Assembly (NCBI GenBank): GCA_030839105.1
Contig: JAUZEI010000295.1
Coordinates: 1 to 5,895 of the forward strand
DNA length: 5,895 nucleotides
From: Actinomycetota bacterium
GTDB taxonomy: Bacteria > Actinomycetota > Acidimicrobiia > IMCC26256 > PALSA-610
Direction of reading: 5' to 3'
Positions within the stretch are counted from its first letter, which is position 1, and the number at the start of each line of letters is the position of its first letter. Made by a program: the position numbers and the translations under genes. The notes beneath the pieces are model-generated. The model saw nothing but the letters and a program-made list of their open reading frames with translations. It searched no databases and had not been told where the DNA came from. Positions 1 to 5,895 of this stretch are shown here, in pieces.

Positions 1-322
1 GCGGGTCGACGTCGTTGCGGATCGAGAGCTCCTTGCTCGGGATGACGCCCTCGGACTTGTATCCGATGTCGAGCAACACCTCGTCGGAGTCGATCTTGAC
101 GACTTTGCCGTGGACGAGATCACCATCATCGAAGGCGACGATCGTGGCATCGATGGCGTCTTCGAAGGACATGCCGTCGAGGTCGTCGACGACGATGTTC
201 TGCTCCATCTGGTCGACATCTTCCGCCGCCGTGTCGTCCGAACCCGCTTCGGGTTCGGCGGCGGTGGTCTCGGCGACTGCGGCGGTGGGCGGCGCGGTCG
301 CGTCCGGTTCCTGATCCAACAC
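1..322 (-). CDS. rpsA: 30S ribosomal protein S1, N-terminal part (cut by window edge)
   Basis: Ribosomal protein S1 binds mRNA on the 30S subunit and helps recruit it for translation initiation. Only the first 107 codons are here; the gene runs off the left edge. Residues 1 to about 45 form an Ala/Glu/Asp/Pro-rich acidic extension. The first S1 (OB-fold) repeat then starts near residue 67, with GDLVHGKVVKIDSDEVLLDI followed by GYKSEGVIP and the ELSIRNDVDP stretch at 98-107, which matches actinobacterial RpsA closely. The start is GTG at 322-320, preceded by an AGGAA ribosome binding site (332-328) five bases upstream; the next codon is TTG, and no ATG lies before residue 39. It lies 138 bases downstream of a methyltransferase gene on the same strand, with a possible leader in between. 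The family assignment is firm; the start is probable. Confidence 0.95.
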   Translation of the reverse strand, partial: MLDQEPDATAPPTAAVAETTAAEPEAGSDDTAAEDVDQMEQNIVVDDLDGMSFEDAIDATIVAFDDGDLVHGKVVKIDSDEVLLDIGYKSEGVIPSKELSIRNDVDP

Positions 323-371
323 TTGGATTCCTGCTTTGTTCGGGAACGACGTGCGGCACCGGAAGCATGGG

Positions 372-411
372 CTGGGCGCGCGCACATCGCCGCTCCGGTG
401 GAGCGGCCCAG
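372..411 (-). promoter_or_regulatory. GC-rich stem-loop in the rpsA 5' region
   Basis: A perfect inverted repeat of eight bases, GCCGCTCC with GGAGCGGC, occupies 389-396 and 400-407 around a three-base loop. A second possible pairing, CTGGGC with GCCCAG (372-377 with 406-411), could enclose it as an outer stem across a 13-base bulge; it competes for two bases of the inner stem. On the minus strand it lies between a short open frame ending at 417 and the rpsA start at 322. No T-run follows on the rpsA-sense strand, so it does not look like a standard intrinsic terminator. A role in controlling rpsA expression is inferred from position only. Confidence 0.35.
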
Positions 412-416
412 TCAGG

Positions 417-434
417 CTACAGCCGTATCGGCAT
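417..434 (-). CDS. Possible five-residue leader peptide upstream of rpsA
   Basis: An ATG at 434-432 opens a five-codon frame, MPIRL, ended by TAG at 419-417. It is preceded by AAGGAG at 448-443, eight bases before the ATG, which is the strongest Shine-Dalgarno match seen in the window and better than that of rpsA itself. The frame begins 26 bases after the upstream methyltransferase stop and ends 94 bases before rpsA, with the 389-407 stem-loop in between. The peptide has no run of a single amino acid that would indicate a classical attenuation mechanism. The SD and ATG may be coincidental, or could be a relic of a displaced gene start. Translation is not demonstrated. Confidence 0.25.
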   Translation of the reverse strand: MPIRL

Positions 435-460
435 AAGGGAAACTCCTTCTACACGGGCTC

Positions 461-1195
461 TCAAGGCCGGCGTGCGAGGAGTAGGTGCTCCGGCACGTCG
501 ATCGACGGTCGCGCGCGCGTGTAACGGCCCGGTGCCACTCCGAACACGCCCTCGACCACGAGCCCGGCCCGCGTCGCGAGCAGCCGGAGCTCGCGGGGCG
601 TGTAGCACGTCGTCCAGAGGTCGAAGGCGCGTTCGGCGCCGTCACTGTCTCGTACGACCGCCTTCTCGTGATTGACGCCCGTGTCAGCCTCGAATGTCTC
701 GCCGGGCTCGAGATATCGCACGACGAAGTACGACGAGAACGCACTGAGCGCGAGTCGGCCGCCGGGGCGGAGCGCCGCCGCGAACCGATCGACGACGTCG
801 AGCTCGCCTTCGTTGCCCCCGAGCAGACCGAAACCGCCCTGACATACGCAGATCACCGCATCGAACTCGTCTACGAACGACAACTCGCGCACGTCGGCCT
901 CGACGAACTCGACGGGTAGCGAAGCGGCCTCGCCTCGCGCGAGCGCGATGAAGTCGGGAGACGCGTCGACGCCGACCACTTCGATGCCCCGCCGCGCCAG
1001 CCCGAGCGCGTGTCGTCCCGGCCCGCAGCCCGCGTCGAGGACGCGCATACCGGTTTCCAGCCGGAGCACGTCGACAAGGAACTCGACTTCCTGAGCGGTG
1101 CCCTTGGTGAACGCGTTCCGGAGATACGCGCGCCCGACGAACGCCGCGAGCGGGTTGAACCAGTGCTCAGCGGGAACCGGGGGCGTGTCGCTCAC
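461..1195 (-). CDS. Class I SAM-dependent methyltransferase (244 aa), upstream of rpsA
   Basis: Predicted soluble S-adenosylmethionine-dependent methyltransferase; the substrate is unknown. The Rossmann-type signature is complete: motif I VLDAGCGPG at 52-60, the acidic residue ending strand 2 at D77 (GVDAS), an Asp at 101 in the EADVREL segment, strand 4 around FDAVICV (111-117), and ALRPGG at 141-146. The N-terminal WFNPLAAF and AYLRNAFTKGTAQEVEFL segments look like a family-specific lid or substrate region. No signal peptide or membrane segment is visible. The start is GTG at 1195. There is no clear ribosome binding site, but TAACCT lies six bases upstream, which would fit a leaderless transcript. 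It is divergent from the GYD gene and precedes rpsA on the same strand by 138 bases, so read-through into rpsA is possible. Action on a small molecule, RNA or protein cannot be told apart. Confidence 0.88.
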   Translation of the reverse strand: MSDTPPVPAEHWFNPLAAFVGRAYLRNAFTKGTAQEVEFLVDVLRLETGMRVLDAGCGPGRHALGLARRGIEVVGVDASPDFIALARGEAASLPVEFVEADVRELSFVDEFDAVICVCQGGFGLLGGNEGELDVVDRFAAALRPGGRLALSAFSSYFVVRYLEPGETFEADTGVNHEKAVVRDSDGAERAFDLWTTCYTPRELRLLATRAGLVVEGVFGVAPGRYTRARPSIDVPEHLLLARRP

Positions 1196-1201
1196 GACCC
1201 G

Positions 1202-1207
1202 AGGTTA
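1202..1207 (-). promoter_or_regulatory. Candidate -10 element for leaderless methyltransferase mRNA
   Basis: TAACCT (a TAnnnT match) ends six bases before the GTG at 1195, placing the expected transcription start at or next to the start codon. The absence of a ribosome binding site before that GTG agrees with a leaderless mRNA, which is common in Actinomycetota. No good -35 hexamer is seen at the usual distance (1225-1230), so this rests on one hexamer and its spacing. Confidence 0.35.
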
Positions 1208-1216
1208 CGCGCGGTT

Positions 1217-1230
1217 CGAAGCACCCTTCG
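1217..1230. promoter_or_regulatory. Small dyad in the divergent intergenic region
   Basis: CGAAG (1217-1221) and CTTCG (1226-1230) form a five-base inverted repeat around a four-base spacer. It covers the position where the -35 region of the proposed minus-strand methyltransferase promoter would lie. It could be an operator or a minor hairpin. Five-base arms arise easily by chance in GC-rich DNA, so support is weak. Confidence 0.15.
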
Positions 1231-1290
1231 CGCTGAATGCAGACAACAGCGCATCCACGGACGGGCGGCGAACGCGACGTACGGGCACCA

Positions 1291-1319
1291 TCGACAACCT
1301 GATCGTGCACGGTCAGACT
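1291..1319 (+). promoter_or_regulatory. Candidate promoter for the GYD gene
   Basis: TCGACA at 1291-1296 matches five of six bases of the TTGACA -35 consensus. Exactly 17 bases later lies CAGACT at 1314-1319, a weak -10 (three of six matches to TATAAT). Transcription would start near 1326, leaving a short 5' region containing the AGGAGG ribosome binding site at 1341-1346. The spacing is ideal but the -10 is poor. Confidence 0.3.
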
Positions 1320-1351
1320 TGCGCGAACCGACGGCCATCCAGGAGGCAGTC

Positions 1352-1672
1352 ATGGCCAACTATCTCGTGATCGCGTCGTACTCGCCCGAGGGCATCAAAG
1401 GGGTCCTCAAGAACGGCGGCACCGCGCGAGCCGACGCCGTGAGGAAAGCGGTTGAAGGGCTCGGCGGCAAGATGCACAGCTTCCACTTCGCGTTCGGCGG
1501 CGCCGATGCCTACGTACTCGTCGAAGTGGACAACAACATCACGGCGGCCGCGCTCGGCCTCACTGTGTCGTCCTCAGGTCTCGCGTCCGTGAAAACGGTG
1601 GTCCTGCTCACGCCGGCGGAGATCGACGAGGCCGCGCGCCGACAGGTCGCGTACACGCCGCCGGGCGACTAG
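1352..1672 (+). CDS. GYD domain-containing protein (106 aa)
   Basis: Small single-domain cytosolic protein of the GYD family, a ferredoxin-like alpha-beta fold with no established biochemical function. The pattern is typical: an opening strand MANYLVIASYSPEGIK, a helix around residues 26-37 (ADAVRKAVEGLG), GGKMHSFHFAFGG at 38-50, a strand AYVLVEVD at 53-60, a helix at 61-78, and the closing strand VKTVVLLTPAEID at 80-92. The family-naming Gly-Tyr-Asp at the turn before the third strand is replaced here by GGADAY (49-54). Length is normal for the family. The ATG at 1352 has a strong AGGAGG site (1341-1346) five bases upstream, so the longer in-frame extension upstream can be dismissed. A methyltransferase gene follows on the same strand after 70 bases, so the two may be co-transcribed. 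Confidence 0.88.
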   Translation: MANYLVIASYSPEGIKGVLKNGGTARADAVRKAVEGLGGKMHSFHFAFGGADAYVLVEVDNNITAAALGLTVSSSGLASVKTVVLLTPAEIDEAARRQVAYTPPGD

Positions 1673-1742
1673 TTCGAGGTCGATTCCGACCGCGGCCCGC
1701 TTGCGGGACGGTGCTCTTCGCGACCGTGCGAGACTCGCAGCC

Positions 1743-2507
1743 GTGAACGCGCAGGAACCGTCGCAGTTCTACACAGGTATCGTCGCCGAGCTGTACGCCC
1801 CGTTGCGTTCGGCAGTGCCGGACCCGGAGCCCTACGCGCATTTCATCGCGCGCTCGGGGGAGCCTGCGTTGGAGTTGGGATGCGGCGACGGTGACCCGAT
1901 CCTCGAGCTCCGGGCGCGGGGCATCGACGTCGAAGGGCTCGACTCATCGGGCGACATGTTGCAGCGGTGCCGAGAGGCTGCGCGGAAGCGCGGAATCGAC
2001 GTCGTGCTGCACGAACAGCCAATGCAGACGATGCACCTCGGGAAGCGCTTTCAGTCGATCTATCTCGCGGGCCCTACGTTCACGCTGTTGCCCGACGACA
2101 AGGCTGCGTCCGAGACTCTCCGGCGCGTGAGGGACCATCTGCTCCCCGGAGGGGCCGCATTGATCCCTCTCTTCGTGCCGCCCGCGACGCCCCGAGAACA
2201 GTTGGGACGGCCGAGGATCCACACGACGGGCGACGGCATCGAGACGCGTGTCACGACTGTCTCGGAGACCCGAGATGACGCGACGCGATCGCACACCGCG
2301 ATCATGCGCTACGAACGCATCGCTCCGACCGAAACCGTCAGAGAAGATCGCTCGTGGCTTTGCCACTGGTACACGCAAGACGGCTTTCGCGCACTCGCGA
2401 CCGGAGCCGCGCTGACGGTCGCCGCGGTGCTCTCTCCGGACGGGACGCTCGCCGGGCCCGACGATCAGATCTTCGTGTTCTTGCTCACGGCGCCCGCGGA
2501 GCCGTAG
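1743..2507 (+). CDS. Class I SAM-dependent methyltransferase (254 aa), downstream of GYD gene
   Basis: Predicted soluble SAM-dependent methyltransferase of unknown substrate. Counting from the GTG at 1743, motif I is LELGCGDG at 43-50, the strand-2 acidic residue is D67 (GLDSS), and the post-core LLPGG lies at 133-137. The N-terminal QFYTGIVAELYAPLR segment resembles those of small-molecule methyltransferases that begin with a tyrosine-rich helix. The C-terminal half (about 140-254) carries the beta-rich region with ETRVTTVSE and a closing DQIFVFLL strand. It shares only the generic fold signatures with the methyltransferase at 461-1195, so the pair is not a recent duplication. No ribosome binding site is seen at the GTG; an in-frame TTG at 1701 would add 14 residues and has no better signal, so the start is uncertain. 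It follows the GYD gene by 70 bases and converges on polA with 28 bases between stops. Confidence 0.85.
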   Translation: MNAQEPSQFYTGIVAELYAPLRSAVPDPEPYAHFIARSGEPALELGCGDGDPILELRARGIDVEGLDSSGDMLQRCREAARKRGIDVVLHEQPMQTMHLGKRFQSIYLAGPTFTLLPDDKAASETLRRVRDHLLPGGAALIPLFVPPATPREQLGRPRIHTTGDGIETRVTTVSETRDDATRSHTAIMRYERIAPTETVREDRSWLCHWYTQDGFRALATGAALTVAAVLSPDGTLAGPDDQIFVFLLTAPAEP

Positions 2508-2535
2508 CGCGCGCCTCCGGCCCGCGCCCGCTCCG

Positions 2536-5193
<2,658 letters not shown>

Positions 5194-5201
5194 CGTCGAT
5201 C

Positions 5202-5230
5202 ATGCTATGACGACCGAGCGCCATTTCCAG
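5202..5230 (-). promoter_or_regulatory. Candidate polA promoter, possibly leaderless
   Basis: On the minus strand TAGCAT (5207-5202, a TAnnnT match) lies eight bases before the polA ATG, and CTGGAA (5230-5225, three of six matches to TTGACA) lies 17 bases further upstream. Transcription would start at or within a base or two of the ATG. No Shine-Dalgarno sequence is present there, which agrees. polA would then have its own promoter in the 64-base gap after pdtaR, although read-through from pdtaR is also possible. Confidence 0.35.
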
Positions 5231-5257
5231 GTGCTGATCCTCGGGGAACGGCGACTG

Positions 5258-5839
5258 CTACGGCGTGAGCAGCCCGCCCACGACGTCGTTCGCAACCTCG
5301 TGGATCTTGCGGCGCGAATTCATCGCAGTCTTCTGCAGGAAACGCCACGAGTCGGCTTCGGTCATCCCGTGCTCGTCCATCAACCTGCCTTTGGCCCGGT
5401 CGATGATCTTGCGGGCTTCGAGCCGTTCCGCGAGGTCGGCGTTCTCCTGTTCGAGCGCGACGATCTGCTCGAAGCGGCCGAGAGCGGTGACGATCGCGGG
5501 CAACAGGTCGCTGGTCTGGAACGGCTTGACGAGATACGCAAGCGCGCCCGCGTCGCGGGCCTGCTCGACGAGATCGTGTTGCGAGAATGCGGTGAGGATG
5601 AGTACCGCCGCGAGCCGCTCGCCGGCGATGGTACGCGCCGCGGTGAGGCCGTCCATGCCCGGCATCTTGATGTCGAGGATTGCGAGGTCGGGATTGAGCT
5701 CGCGCACGAGGTCGATCGCGTGATCGCCGCGGCCGGTCTCACCGACCACCTCGTATCCCTCGTCCTCGAGGATCTCCCTCAGATCGAGACGGATGATCGC
5801 CTCGTCTTCCGCGATCACGACGCGCACGGGTTTGGTCAC
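5258..5839 (-). CDS. pdtaR: PdtaR-type response regulator with ANTAR RNA-binding domain
   Basis: Two-domain response regulator (193 aa from this start). The receiver domain spans about residues 3-120: acidic pocket E11-D12, phosphoacceptor D56 in ILDIKMPG, T83 in ILTAFSQ, and K105 in YLVKPF. A short coiled linker rich in Glu and Leu (about 125-142) leads into an ANTAR domain (about 143-190) with RKIIDRAKGRLMDEHGMTEA and the Ala/Met-rich helices after it. ANTAR proteins bind paired hairpins in nascent RNA and act as antiterminators. Close similarity to M. tuberculosis Rv1626 (PdtaR), which is paired with the kinase PdtaS, supports the name. No kinase gene is in the window. I chose GTG at 5839, which has AGGTG eight bases upstream (within GAGAGGTG); an in-frame GTG at 5857 would add six residues and has no such site. 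polA follows after 64 bases on the same strand. Confidence 0.92.
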   Translation of the reverse strand: MTKPVRVVIAEDEAIIRLDLREILEDEGYEVVGETGRGDHAIDLVRELNPDLAILDIKMPGMDGLTAARTIAGERLAAVLILTAFSQHDLVEQARDAGALAYLVKPFQTSDLLPAIVTALGRFEQIVALEQENADLAERLEARKIIDRAKGRLMDEHGMTEADSWRFLQKTAMNSRRKIHEVANDVVGGLLTP

Positions 5840-5895
5840 CGGTGTTGCACCTCTCACCTATCGGTTACGACGAGGCGGTCGGGGCTCGCGGGGGC

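Noticed and set aside
15..436. Plus-strand open frames over the rpsA start
   Set aside because: They are shadows of the minus-strand S1 coding sequence; the minus-strand frame gives the conserved S1 repeat.
459..464. TTGAGA on the minus strand, considered as a -35 for rpsA
   Set aside because: It matches TTGACA at five of six bases and overlaps the methyltransferase stop, but no acceptable -10 lies 16-19 bases downstream.
1010..1672. 220-codon version of the GYD gene beginning inside the methyltransferase
   Set aside because: The GYD domain starts exactly at the ATG at 1352, which has an AGGAGG site. The extra 114 residues are low-complexity and antisense to the methyltransferase.
1696..1707. 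CCCGCTTGCGGG palindrome after the GYD stop, considered as a terminator
   Set aside because: The usable stem is only four base pairs with a four-base loop and no T-run follows; it is not distinguishable from chance in GC-rich DNA.
461..2507. The two methyltransferases and GYD protein as a defence or natural-product system
   Set aside because: No nuclease, toxin, transporter, synthase or mobile-element gene accompanies them, and the two methyltransferases share only the general fold motifs. Nothing supports such a role.
2497..2535. CGGAGC / GCTCCG repeat between the convergent stops, considered as a bidirectional terminator
   Set aside because: The arms are six bases with a 27-base loop, no T-run is present on either strand, and a competing shorter pairing exists.

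Overview
The window is high-GC DNA carrying core actinobacterial genes, and no mobile element, CRISPR array or RNA gene is visible. The organism is probably a member of the Actinomycetota. The evidence is the set of a PdtaR-type receiver-ANTAR regulator, a DNA polymerase I with a degenerate proofreading domain and a Tyr in its O-helix, and the rpsA gene, all on one strand. In Mycobacterium tuberculosis pdtaR (Rv1626), polA (Rv1629) and rpsA (Rv1630) also lie close together in this order. The exact lineage cannot be fixed from this sequence.

Layout, read along the minus strand from right to left: pdtaR (5839-5258), a 64-base gap, polA (5193-2536), then three genes not found between polA and rpsA in M. 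tuberculosis, then the first 107 codons of rpsA (322 to the window edge). The middle block has a plus-strand pair, a GYD-domain protein (1352-1672) followed by a class I methyltransferase (1743-2507) that converges on polA. A second, clearly different class I methyltransferase (1195-461) runs on the minus strand toward rpsA. The GYD gene and this second methyltransferase are divergent and share a 156-base intergenic region with candidate promoters for both.

All larger genes look intact. The longest gaps are 156 and 138 bases. Two minus-strand genes (polA and the methyltransferase upstream of rpsA) have no convincing ribosome binding site but have a TAnnnT hexamer 6-8 bases before the start codon, as expected of leaderless transcripts. 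The 138-base region before rpsA holds a strong Shine-Dalgarno sequence followed by a five-codon open frame and a GC-rich hairpin, which may be a leader.

Functionally, PolA (repair and Okazaki-fragment processing), S1 (translation initiation) and PdtaR (an RNA-binding ANTAR regulator) are housekeeping genes. The methyltransferases and GYD protein have no assignable substrates. I see no convincing new multi-gene system. The best leads are the rpsA leader and the accessory block between polA and rpsA.
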